In this document: positions 28,435 to 35,400 of the stretch, piece after piece | How the letters are laid out: the number at the start of each line of letters is the position of its first letter | How positions within the stretch are numbered: position 1 is the first letter of the stretch | DNA from: Candidatus Cloacimonadota bacterium | Lineage (GTDB): Bacteria; Cloacimonadota; Cloacimonadia; Cloacimonadales; Cloacimonadaceae | DNA length: 36,375 nt | Reading direction: 5' to 3' | Assembly (NCBI GenBank): GCA_030154085.1 | Contig: JASKKR010000023.1 | Coordinates: 1-36,375 of the forward strand | The notes under the pieces: model-generated | Databases searched by the model: none | What the model was told of the DNA's origin: nothing | The model's input: the letters and a program-made list of their open reading frames with translations, nothing else | Made by a program: the position numbers and the translations under genes

Positions 28435-28466
28435 AGTTTACAATTTAAGCCTTATTATTTGCCATG

Positions 28467-29546
28467 TCAAGGTTGATTCTCAAAAAAATACTTGCCCCGG
28501 ATGCGTCCGCCCATGTCCATCAGTTTAAGCTGATTCTCTTCGCCGAATAAAGCTTTGAGCCTGTCGCCGGTAGCGCTATTGATAAAAAAGTCTTGCGAGC
28601 CATCTTGATCTTGTACATAATAGTAAGCAACATCCCGATCTGCACTAAAATCTTGCACTTTCCCATCTACAAAATTCAGCTCGATATTTGCTGCCTGCAC
28701 CCAGTTTTTCTTCTCCTCTTGCCCCTCAATAGCAAAATAAACCAAGCAGGAATCCACCAGAACCACCCGACTGAGCTTCTGCTGGTCAAGATAAAGATGA
28801 AATTCCCTTGCTGTAGCTGTCGCGAATTCATTATAAAAATTTGGCTGTCCTGTAAATACCGCCTGCTCTTCCTTGGCAAAATAAATCAAGAAATCGCTAT
28901 TTGCATGATAGTCTTGAGTACTTGTCTCAACGTTGAAGGTGGCTATCAGCTTGCGTTCATCCTCAAAATATTCCATCTTATCCGCACTAATATAGAGAGT
29001 ATCCTTCACCCCCGCACGGATGCGAGGTTCTTCGATGAGATAAGCATAGCCATTTGTCCTATCCCAAAATCCATAGCCACATTCCGCAAAACCATTTTCC
29101 CGTTCATCCCAAGCTCGAACATTTTGCCAAACCGTAATCGTATCTTTAGCCCTATTATAGATGCCATAATCCCCTTCCATCCAACGGCTATATCCTTGAG
29201 AGGTGCGCTGAGTTACCCGCACCTTGCCGCCCAGATTGAGCACTTGGGTATTGCGATAATACGCCAAAGAATCCGCCACCAGATGCAGTGAATCATTTTC
29301 CACCACTACATTGCCAGACAGCCGCGCAATCTTAGGTCCATCGAGAATCACCGCCCGGTCCGATCGGAACTCGATCTCCCCATAAAAGAAATTCACCTGT
29401 CCATTTAGCTGCAATACCTGTCCACTCTCGAGATTTACCATGTTTAGCCGATTAGCATTGATCAACCGAAATCTCCCCGGATCACTATTTTGCCCCCAAA
29501 GATAGACCAGGATGAAGATCAGACTACCAAGAAATATCTTCTTCAA
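28467..29546 (-). CDS. OstA/LptA-like LPS transport protein
   Basis: A 359-residue exported protein: a hydrophobic signal segment (residues 2-18) is followed by beta-jellyroll OstA-type repeats (for example LNGQVNFFYGEIEFRSDRAVIL and LSGNVVVENDSLHLVADSLAYY). It should form part of the periplasmic LPS bridge between LptC and the outer-membrane LptD. It is about twice the length of E. coli LptA, a size seen in the OstA-like proteins of FCB bacteria. The start is probably TTG 29546, overlapping the lptC end by 23 bases. It is not long enough to be LptD itself. Confidence 0.82.
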   Translation of the reverse strand: MKKIFLGSLIFILVYLWGQNSDPGRFRLINANRLNMVNLESGQVLQLNGQVNFFYGEIEFRSDRAVILDGPKIARLSGNVVVENDSLHLVADSLAYYRNTQVLNLGGKVRVTQRTSQGYSRWMEGDYGIYNRAKDTITVWQNVRAWDERENGFAECGYGFWDRTNGYAYLIEEPRIRAGVKDTLYISADKMEYFEDERKLIATFNVETSTQDYHANSDFLIYFAKEEQAVFTGQPNFYNEFATATAREFHLYLDQQKLSRVVLVDSCLVYFAIEGQEEKKNWVQAANIELNFVDGKVQDFSADRDVAYYYVQDQDGSQDFFINSATGDRLKALFGEENQLKLMDMGGRIRGKYFFENQP

Positions 29547-30096
29547 CTATATATCCTTCTGCCGAGACAGTTTCCATATCCACAAAGCTGAGACGGGAAT
29601 CGGTGCGCAAGTTGTATCCACGCAAGACATCTTCTCCACGCGTAAGCACAACATAGGTTGGCACGGTGATGTGATCCGTGGTGCGTTCCCAAACGAAACG
29701 CTGGGTCTTGATGGTGCCTTCTGGGCTTTCATAATAAGCATTACCATTGGCAAAGATGATATTTCGGGCATCGTCCACGATAGTAGTATCTGCTTTGATA
29801 ACTGAACTAAGCATGCCATCTTTGTCATATGAGGTCAGGGTCACCGTATAGCCATACATCATACGACGATCTGTAAAGCGTTCTATGCGTTCCGCTTCGA
29901 TGATGTAGTCCAAGCGGTTGTGCGTATATTCCAAAACCTGCACTCCCTGCGCATTTTCATCCGGGATTCCACTTTCTAAGACGCCCGTCTCCTGCTGTAG
30001 ATCATCCTTGGAGCAGCCGGCAGCTATGCCAAGCCCAAGTATCAGCACGATAAATCCTCCAAGTTTAATAACTCGATGCAATATCTTGCGAATCAT
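29524..30096 (-). CDS. lptC: LPS export protein LptC (lipoprotein form)
   Basis: A 190-residue protein with an N-terminal membrane segment ending in a lipobox (LGIAAGC, Cys 28), so it is probably a lipoprotein. It is followed by one LptC/OstA-like beta domain (VLEYTHNRLDYIIEAERIE, then repeats such as DTTIVDDARNIIFANGNAYYE). It would receive LPS from LptB2FG and hand it to the OstA-like protein encoded next. The ATG overlaps the kdsC stop by four bases. E. coli LptC keeps its anchor; a lipid anchor is the form seen in several Bacteroidota-like lineages. Confidence 0.85.
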   Translation of the reverse strand: MIRKILHRVIKLGGFIVLILGLGIAAGCSKDDLQQETGVLESGIPDENAQGVQVLEYTHNRLDYIIEAERIERFTDRRMMYGYTVTLTSYDKDGMLSSVIKADTTIVDDARNIIFANGNAYYESPEGTIKTQRFVWERTTDHITVPTYVVLTRGEDVLRGYNLRTDSRLSFVDMETVSAEGYIVEEDISW

Positions 30097-30650
30097 CCAC
30101 TCACGCTTTCCAGATAGCTATTGATAGCTTTCTCATAGAGCCCTTTTTTCGCGAGCACAAAGTCGATCAATTCGCGCACTGCCCCGCGTCCGCCGGAGTG
30201 ATTTGTGACCATATCCACTAACTTATGAATCTCGGGATGGGCATTTTGGGGAGCCACCGACAAGGCAGCCCGGTGCAAGCAGTGAACGTCGTTCCAGTCG
30301 TCACCCATATAGATGACATTGTCAAAGTCCAGCTCAAGCTCTTCCAAAAGCTGGGTCACACATGCCAATTTATTCGCCACGCCTTGATGCAGATGCTTGA
30401 TCTTCAGATCCCGACAGCGTTGCGCCAGGGCATCTGACTCTCTGCCACTGACTACTGCTATATCCAGATCTATCTGTGAAAGCAGCATTATTCCCATTCC
30501 ATCTGCCGCATCAAATTGTTTTAGATCCAGATTATCATTGCCATAAATAATGCGTCCGTCCGTAAGCACACCATCACAATCCAAGATCAACAGCTTGATC
30601 TGCTCCCAATTTACTGCAGGTTTGTTTGGTCGCACCAGATAATTTGTCAT
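30093..30650 (-). CDS. kdsC: 3-deoxy-D-manno-octulosonate 8-phosphate phosphatase KdsC
   Basis: A 185-residue HAD phosphatase that removes phosphate from KDO-8-phosphate. The nucleophile motif is LLILDCDGVLTDG (Asp 24 and 26). Motif II lies in IAVVSGRES, the Lys is in GVANKLACV and motif IV is VIYMGDDWNDV. No cap domain is present, as expected for tetrameric KdsC. Two adjacent ATGs (30653 and 30650) share the AAGGG site; the second has the better spacing. Either way the start overlaps the kdsA stop, and the 3' end overlaps lptC. Confidence 0.94.
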   Translation of the reverse strand: MTNYLVRPNKPAVNWEQIKLLILDCDGVLTDGRIIYGNDNLDLKQFDAADGMGIMLLSQIDLDIAVVSGRESDALAQRCRDLKIKHLHQGVANKLACVTQLLEELELDFDNVIYMGDDWNDVHCLHRAALSVAPQNAHPEIHKLVDMVTNHSGGRGAVRELIDFVLAKKGLYEKAINSYLESVSG

Positions 30651-31459
30651 CATTCCCTTCCGATGACTTGTGCGAGCTTTAGACAATCAGTGAGGATATC
30701 CTCTACCTCGTTCAGACTTAGCATCGTCGCCGCATCACTCAATGCTTTGGACGGATCGGGATGACACTCGATGAATAGGCCCCGTACCTTGCCAGTGGCA
30801 AGCGCAGCCCGCGCCATCAAAGGTGCAAATTCCGGATTCCCACCGGTGGATACCCCACTGGATGGTCGTTGCAATGAGTGCGTGAGGTCATAGATCACCG
30901 GATATCCCATCTGATTCAAAATCCCAAAACTGCGAAAATCTACCACCAGGTCGTGATAGCCAAAGGAAGTTCCCCGTTCCGTGACAAGCAAGTGCTGATT
31001 CCCTACCGCCTCTGCTTTTGCCGTGGCGGCGCGCATATCCTCTGGCGCCATAAACTGAGCTTTTTTGATATTCACGATCTTCCCGGTTGCCGCAGCGGCT
31101 CGAATGAGATCAGTCTGTCGGCTCAAAAATGCCGGAATCTGCAAAATATCGCAGATCTCGGCAGCCTCGGATACTTCACACACCTCGTGCACATCACTGA
31201 GTATACTAAGCCCCAGTTCTTGCTTGATCTCTGCCAAGATTCTCAGCCCGTCCTTGATCCCGGGACCGCTATAGGAGCTTCCGCTACTGCGATTTGCCTT
31301 TTTGTAGGACGATTTAAATACAAATGGCAGCTGCAATCTCTTGCTCAGATCCTGCAAAAACCGTGCAGTCTGCCACATTATTTCATCGCTCTCTACGACA
31401 CAGGGTCCGGCTATGAGAAAAAAGCTCGGCGCATTTTTCAAGCTGTCATATAGGGACAT
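30650..31459 (-). CDS. kdsA: 3-deoxy-8-phosphooctulonate synthase (KDO8P synthase)
   Basis: The 269-residue enzyme condenses arabinose-5-phosphate with PEP to give KDO-8-phosphate, the committed step of KDO synthesis. Family motifs include FLIAGPCVVES near the N-terminus, FKSSYKKANRSSGSSYSGPG, LSDVHE, the QIPAFLSRQTDL block and TERGTSFGYHDLVVD. It starts 8 bases after metK and its TGA overlaps kdsC. Both steps of KDO-8P metabolism are therefore encoded in tandem upstream of LPS transport genes. Confidence 0.96.
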   Translation of the reverse strand: MSLYDSLKNAPSFFLIAGPCVVESDEIMWQTARFLQDLSKRLQLPFVFKSSYKKANRSSGSSYSGPGIKDGLRILAEIKQELGLSILSDVHEVCEVSEAAEICDILQIPAFLSRQTDLIRAAAATGKIVNIKKAQFMAPEDMRAATAKAEAVGNQHLLVTERGTSFGYHDLVVDFRSFGILNQMGYPVIYDLTHSLQRPSSGVSTGGNPEFAPLMARAALATGKVRGLFIECHPDPSKALSDAATMLSLNEVEDILTDCLKLAQVIGRE

Positions 31460-31467
31460 CTTCCTTC

Positions 31468-32628
31468 CTAATTAAGTTTTTTTATTCCTTCCCAGCTGCA
31501 GTCTTTGGTATTGAACCCAAAATGACCGTAAGCAGCAGTGGGACCATAGATCGCCTCTCGCAAACCAAGATATTCAATGATTCCCATTACTGTCAAGTCA
31601 AATTCTCGCTTGATCAAAGCCTCAATCTCAGAATCCGGTATTACTCCACTTCCGAAACTATCCACCATCACTGATACCGGACGGGTATCCCCGATCACAA
31701 AACTCATCTGGATCAGACATTCCTCTGCCAAGGAAGATGCCACGACACTCTTGGCAATATGCCGTGCCATGTAAGTTGCGCTACGGTCAACCTTGGTGGC
31801 ATCCTTACCAGAAAAAGCTCCACCGCCATGCTGTGCCCAACCACCATATGTATCCACAATGATCTTACGTCCCGTGAGTCCTGTATCCGCTGCAGGTCCG
31901 CCTTCTTCCCATTTTCCCAAAGGATTGATCATGATCTTGGGAGAGCTTACGTCAAATAGCATATCCTCTCCCATACTATGAATAGTGGGCTGCACAACCT
32001 GCTCGATGATGTTCATTTTCAGGTCTTCAAAATCCCGATCAGTAAGGGGTTGATGATTTGTGGAAATCACCACCGTGTTCAGTGCTACGGGTTTGCGTCC
32101 GGCATAGACGAAACTCACCTGACTTTTTGAATCCGGCAAAAGTCCGGGAATGCTACCATCTTTGCGAGCATGCGCAAGATTAATCAAAAGCTGATGCGCA
32201 ACTTCAATAGGAATCGGCATCAGGTACTTACTCTGCGAACAGGCATAGCCAAACATCAAACCTTGATCTCCAGCCCCTGTATTTTCCATGAGCTCCTTCT
32301 CCTGCTCATGTAGATAGTTTTGGATCTCACAATTGAAGTCAAAACCCTTTCCAGAATTGGTATAGCCAATCTTCTTGATCACTTCACGAACTACGGGCTC
32401 GACATCGATGATGCGCGAACTGCTGGTCTCACCAGAGAGAACCACCCTGTCCTTGGTGCATAGGGTCTCGCAAGCTACCTTGCTCTTCGGATCTTCTCTG
32501 AGATATGCATCCAAGATCGCATCAGAGATCTGATCGCATACTTTGTCGGGATGCCCTTCTGATACAGACTCTGAGGTGAAGATATATGTGTCATTCCCTC
32601 TTCTCGTCTGGGCGTGTAATGCTGTCAT
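31468..32628 (-). CDS. metK: S-adenosylmethionine synthetase
   Basis: A 386-residue MetK that makes SAM from methionine and ATP. Signatures are SEGHPDKVCDQISDAILDA (residues about 22-40), GAGDQGLMFGYA and GGGAFSGKDATKVDRSATY. The start has AAAGGAG eight bases upstream. It appears to be the first gene of a long minus-strand run that continues to the ComEA-like gene, with gaps of 8 bases or less or overlaps through most of it. The leader is short (about 60 bases after the tRNA-Lys terminator), leaving no room for a SAM riboswitch. Confidence 0.97.
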   Translation of the reverse strand: MTALHAQTRRGNDTYIFTSESVSEGHPDKVCDQISDAILDAYLREDPKSKVACETLCTKDRVVLSGETSSSRIIDVEPVVREVIKKIGYTNSGKGFDFNCEIQNYLHEQEKELMENTGAGDQGLMFGYACSQSKYLMPIPIEVAHQLLINLAHARKDGSIPGLLPDSKSQVSFVYAGRKPVALNTVVISTNHQPLTDRDFEDLKMNIIEQVVQPTIHSMGEDMLFDVSSPKIMINPLGKWEEGGPAADTGLTGRKIIVDTYGGWAQHGGGAFSGKDATKVDRSATYMARHIAKSVVASSLAEECLIQMSFVIGDTRPVSVMVDSFGSGVIPDSEIEALIKREFDLTVMGIIEYLGLREAIYGPTAAYGHFGFNTKDCSWEGIKKLN

Positions 32629-32686
32629 CTTGTTCTCCTTTAAATTGCTATGCTCACGCCCAAATTCCCACTTCTGAATTAAGTAG

Positions 32687-32711
32687 AAAAATGCCGGCTG
32701 CTAAAGCCGGC
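32687..32711 (-). terminator. Rho-independent terminator after tRNA-Lys
   Basis: On the minus strand GCCGGCT (32711-32705) pairs with AGCCGGC (32699-32693) around a 5-base loop, followed directly by T5 (32691-32687). It lies between tRNA-Lys and metK and should separate their transcripts, so metK needs its own promoter within the next 60 bases. Confidence 0.8.
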
Positions 32712-32868
32712 TTCTAAAAATCCGCACTTTAGCACATTTATGCCGCGGAGCAAAGAGCAAATTACCGCGTTTATTTTTTCTGACAAAAGCTGCAACAGCT
32801 TCTGCCATTTTATATTAAGGAAGGCGTTCTGCTTATTTCGTTAAAGCATTTTGCAGACCGCCAAAAAC

Positions 32869-32944
32869 TGGTACATCTTCGGGGATTCGAACCCCGGACC
32901 CACTGATTAAGAGTCAGTTGCTCTGCCAGCTGAGCTAAAGATGC
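32869..32944 (-). tRNA. tRNA-Lys (CUU anticodon)
   Basis: A 76-base tRNA with anticodon stem ACTGA/TCAGT and loop CTCTTAA, giving anticodon CTT. The T-loop GGTTCGAATCC is normal and CCA is encoded. The acceptor arms GCATCTT and AAGATGT pair with a G-U wobble at the first pair (G1:U72), which is unusual. It is a single-gene unit followed by a terminator 160 bases later. Confidence 0.92.
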
Positions 32945-33067
32945 ACAAATCGAAAACAAGATTTTTTGATCTACTCTTTATGTCAAGATTTTTCGCTTGC
33001 TAAGCTCCACCCCTGAGGTTTATCTGCTCAATTCTTTCCATCCTACCCAAATTCACTTCCCAAATTT

Positions 33068-33163
33068 ACTTCACATCGCTGTAACTCCTTATTTTCTCGT
33101 TTCTTGCTCACTTCTCAAATGAGCGAGAAACGGGGGAGAAAGCAAATGCCCTACTTTTGCAAG
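33068..33163 (-). repeat. Dispersed palindromic repeat, copy 3 (inverted)
   Basis: This copy is in reverse orientation to copies 1 and 2. The core arms are CTCGTTTCTTGCTCA (33096-33110) and TGAGCGAGAAACGGG (33120-33134), pairing at 13 of 15 positions with a 9-base loop. Both outer flanks of copy 1 are conserved, including the TGTGAAGT end (here ACTTCACA at 33068-33075). The length, 96 bases, equals that of copy 1. Confidence 0.85.
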
Positions 33164-33488
33164 CATTTACAGCTCTATTTTAAAAGCTCTGTGCCAAGCC
33201 GATATTCTGTCCAATCTATCTATGCCATTTTGTCCGATCTCAACAAGCTGAAAAAACACGGAATAAACGGAATAGAATGCAAAAAATTATATCTCAAGGA
33301 TAGTGGATGAGCAAGAAGTGTCTCTTTGTATTCACATATATTACTGGTTTTGGATAATAAAGAATACACATTCGCTTAGCTAAAGAAAACACAGAACAAC
33401 CAGTTTAGCCTTTTATGAAATTCGTATCATATTGATATAATTATAGATATAAGGTTCATTAAAAATTTTATTGCGCTTTTGCCAACTT

Positions 33489-33504
33489 TGGCTCGTAGAT
33501 TGCA
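33489..33504 (+). promoter_or_regulatory. Candidate sigma-54 (-24/-12) promoter of the first pilin-like gene
   Basis: The sequence TGGCTCGTAGATTGCA matches the sigma-54 consensus TGGCACGNNNNTTGCW at every fixed position but one (T for A at position 5). The GG and GC elements are exactly 12 bases apart. Transcription would begin near 33515, leaving a leader of about 60 bases before the ATG at 33576, which has AAGGAG upstream. pilA-type genes are classical sigma-54 targets in other bacteria, and rpoN lies in this window. Confidence 0.7.
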
Positions 33505-33575
33505 TCTATGCTGTGTGCACCTTGAACTTGATTATAAGAGTGTAAAAAAACTAAACCAAAAAAAGGAGAATACCC

Positions 33576-34088
33576 ATGGGAACTCAACAAATTCTACTCA
33601 TTGTACTTAGTGTCATCATCGTCGGTGCCGCAATCGCCGTAGGTATCCAAATGTTTAATAACCAGGCATACAGTGCCAATAAGACTGCTATTGCCGCAGA
33701 CGCCCAAGGCTTCGCATCACAAATCGTTCAATATTACAAAACCCCGGAATCCCAAGGCGGCCTGGGAGGTGATTTTTACGTTGGTGGCAATGATAGTAAT
33801 AGTGGCACTCTCGTTACTGATGCAAATATTGGTTCCTTTATCGGTTGGGGTGGAGCGACAACAGACAATGATAATGGAGAATATGTCATAGGTCTTAAAG
33901 AAGACTCAGATGAAATATACGTTTACGGTCTTGGCAAAGAAGTTAGCGACAATAAAAAACCTGCAATAAAAACAACTATTACCTTCCCCGCTGGCACCAT
34001 TACTGCTAAAGTTGCTGATGTTGCCGCTGGTACTGCCCTAACAGTGACTGCCATAGAAGCTGCAATTAACCCCAGCACAGGCGGCTGA
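33576..34088 (+). CDS. Pilin-like protein, copy 1
   Basis: A 170-residue protein beginning MGTQQILLIVLSVIIVGAA, a hydrophobic helix (residues 4-27) like the N-terminus of type IV pilins and pseudopilins. A helical stretch with VQYYKTPESQGGLGG and a beta-rich C-terminal head follow. It lacks a basic leader and the usual mature Glu5. If prepilin peptidase cuts after Gly2, the leader is only two residues. A related copy lies at 34547-35032 and a broken one between. A PilC/GspF-like gene follows. It could be the main subunit of a pilus or pseudopilus; assembly is inferred. It is flanked by a sigma-54 type promoter and a strong terminator. Confidence 0.8.
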   Translation: MGTQQILLIVLSVIIVGAAIAVGIQMFNNQAYSANKTAIAADAQGFASQIVQYYKTPESQGGLGGDFYVGGNDSNSGTLVTDANIGSFIGWGGATTDNDNGEYVIGLKEDSDEIYVYGLGKEVSDNKKPAIKTTITFPAGTITAKVADVAAGTALTVTAIEAAINPSTGG

Positions 34089-34121
34089 TATAATCAAGCA
34101 CACAATAATATTGTGAGACTT

Positions 34122-34147
34122 AGGACCGAGAAATCGGTCCTTTTTTT
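34122..34147 (+). terminator. Rho-independent terminator after pilin copy 1
   Basis: AGGACCGA (34122-34129) and TCGGTCCT (34134-34141) form a perfect 8-bp stem with a GAAA loop, followed by a run of T to 34147. It lies 33 bases after the stop, so copy 1 is a monocistronic unit, as expected for a highly expressed pilin. Confidence 0.93.
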
Positions 34148-34200
34148 ATGCTCTTTTTGCCAAAGTGCTTAGTATATATCAAATCGCCTAAGGAGCCCCA

Positions 34201-34457
34201 ATGGTATTTCAGCAGATACTGCTTGTGATCATCGTGGTGCTCATTGTCGGCGGCGCGGTTGCGGTGGGCTTTGATATGTTTCTAAGGCAGGATCTGAGCG
34301 CAAATCGCTCTTCTTGCGGGGCGGATCTGCAGCTTTTTATGGCTCAGGTTCAGTAGATTACAAGATGCCCGAGCATCCGGGAGGATATTCCGGCAATCTG
34401 GCAAATGCTGAAGCGGCGGAGATGGGGTATTGCATCGGCAGGATCAGCTTTTCTTGA
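34201..34457 (+). pseudogene. Pilin-like pseudogene (frameshifted)
   Basis: An ATG at 34201 with AAGGAG upstream starts a frame related to the two intact pilin-like genes (MVFQQILLVIIVVLIVGGA, then FDMFLRQDLSANRSS). It stops at TAG 34354 after 51 codons. Reading one frame over from 34359 restores the family sequence YKMPEHPGG and a segment like the start of the head (LANAEAAEMGYCIGR), ending at TGA 34457. A net loss of one base around 34350-34358 explains this. The head domain is also mostly missing, so the copy is inactive. Confidence 0.85.
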
Positions 34458-34475
34458 TACCAAAATAAATACCGC

Positions 34476-34504
34476 TTGACTATTTTCTATTTTAAGCTTA
34501 TAAT
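34476..34504 (+). promoter_or_regulatory. Sigma-70 type promoter of pilin copy 3
   Basis: TTGACT (34476-34481) and TATAAT (34499-34504) are separated by exactly 17 bases, an almost perfect housekeeping promoter. Transcription would start near 34511, giving a leader of about 36 bases with GAAAGGGGG before the ATG at 34547. This contrasts with the sigma-54 type site before copy 1. Confidence 0.85.
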
Positions 34505-34546
34505 ATATACATCTGTCATATAAAATAATAGAAAGGGGGTCCCATT

Positions 34547-35032
34547 ATGGGAACGCAACAGATTCTGCTCATAGTATTGAGTGTAATTATCGTTGGAGCG
34601 GCAGTGGCAGTAGGCATAGACATGTTCAATAGACAAGATTTTACCAGCAATAGGAGTTCAGCAGCCTCGGATGTGCAGATCTTCTTGACGCAGGTCTTGC
34701 AATATTACAAAATGCCCGAATCTTTAGGCGGTTTGGGCAATGATCTGGACAATCTGGATGATGCCGAGCAATTGGCGAAGTACATCGGCTGGGGCGATGA
34801 TCATCCCATGAAAAATGACAATGCGCACTATCTGGTGGAATTGCCAAATAACGATGAACAGGTAGTCTATATCAAAGCCATCGGCCGCTCTTCTTTGGCA
34901 GGGAAACGGCCGGTTGTCCACGGCAGAATTCGTTTCCCGGATGGTGAGATCCGCTCCAGAGTGGGCGAGATTGAGCTGACGACGGATGTGACTGAGACGG
35001 ATTTTAATTTTGATCTGTGGGAAACGGAGTAA
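34547..35032 (+). CDS. Pilin-like protein, copy 3
   Basis: A 161-residue paralogue of the protein at 33576. The first 28 residues differ at only two positions (Val for Ile 20, Asp for Gln 25). The helix continues with VLQYYKMPESLGGLGN and the head keeps the order IGWGDD, YLVELP, VVYIKAIG, RIRFPDGEIRSRVGEIEL. The C-terminal tail is acidic (ETDFNFDLWETE) and unlike copy 1. As in copy 1 there is no basic leader and no Glu5. Its own promoter suggests expression under different conditions from copy 1, or a minor-pilin role. No terminator directly follows; a three-hairpin element starts about 90 bases on. Confidence 0.8.
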   Translation: MGTQQILLIVLSVIIVGAAVAVGIDMFNRQDFTSNRSSAASDVQIFLTQVLQYYKMPESLGGLGNDLDNLDDAEQLAKYIGWGDDHPMKNDNAHYLVELPNNDEQVVYIKAIGRSSLAGKRPVVHGRIRFPDGEIRSRVGEIELTTDVTETDFNFDLWETE

Positions 35033-35123
35033 GATTAAGACGACTCGGAGATAGATCCTATATGGGAATCATATCCAAGCTTCATACCCGATTGGGCTAC
35101 TTTTAGACACCCGCTGAAAGTGG

Positions 35124-35198
35124 CAGCGGCTTGTAGCCGCTGGACAAAAGCATCTTGCAGATGCTTTTGCATAAATAATATGCGGCTACAAGCCGCAT
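35124..35198. repeat. Three-hairpin palindromic element
   Basis: Three adjacent stem-loops are present: CAGCGGCT-TGT-AGCCGCTG (35124-35142), an 11-bp stem CAAAAGCATCT/AGATGCTTTTG (35145-35169) and ATGCGGCT-ACA-AGCCGCAT (35180-35198). In addition, GCGGCTTGTAGCCGC (35126-35140) is the exact reverse complement of GCGGCTACAAGCCGC (35182-35196), so the outer arms can also pair with each other. The layout resembles REP/BIME elements. It could end or stabilise the pilin transcript. Confidence 0.8.
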
Positions 35199-35270
35199 CC
35201 ACAGCGCAGACAGGGGATAGATTCCGGATCAGGCCCATTGGTGGCGGGTGTGACCGGAGTATGCTTCCTG

Positions 35271-35297
35271 AATTTAGCAGATCTGCGGTGCTAAATT
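35271..35297. repeat. Hairpin upstream of the pilC-like gene
   Basis: AATTTAGCA (35271-35279) and TGCTAAATT (35289-35297) form a perfect 9-bp stem with a 9-base loop, followed by TT. It is GC-poor and has only a short T-run, so it is a weak terminator at best. It may instead be a processing or stability element. Confidence 0.45.
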
Positions 35298-35400
35298 TTG
35301 CCGAGCAGCAAAAAAGATCATCAAAGCCCAAGAAAAAGCTTGACCAAATGTGGGATCTTCCGCATTTTGTGAATGTTATAAAAGTACTTAGGGAGAAAGA

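Larger units (their letters stand above)
32945..33575. other. Long intergenic region upstream of the pilin-like genes
   Basis: This 631-base region separates the minus-strand tRNA-Lys from the plus-strand pilin-like gene. It holds the inverted third copy of the dispersed repeat (33068-33163) and a sigma-54 type promoter (33489-33504). The stretch 33400-33480 is very AT-rich and includes the small palindrome TATCATATTGATA, which could bind an activator or a bending protein. The 68-codon frame at 33104-33310 arises from the repeat and is not considered a gene. Confidence 0.6.
35033..35400. other. Intergenic region with hairpins before the pilC-like gene
   Basis: This 368-base region contains the three-hairpin element at 35124-35198 and another hairpin at 35271-35297. 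A plus-strand frame at 35120-35404 ends with the ATGA that starts the pilC-like gene. Its first half runs through the hairpin element and it resembles no known protein; it may be accidental. No promoter was recognised. Confidence 0.5.

Noticed and set aside
28593-29291. 232-codon plus-strand frame
   Set aside because: Antisense to the OstA-like gene and without recognisable content.
32629-32690. SAM riboswitch before metK
   Set aside because: Only about 60 bases separate the tRNA-Lys terminator from metK, too short for a known SAM riboswitch plus expression platform.
33104-33310. 68-codon plus-strand frame starting MLTSQMSEKRGR
   Set aside because: Starts in repeat copy 3, has no ribosome site, and the part beyond the repeat resembles nothing.
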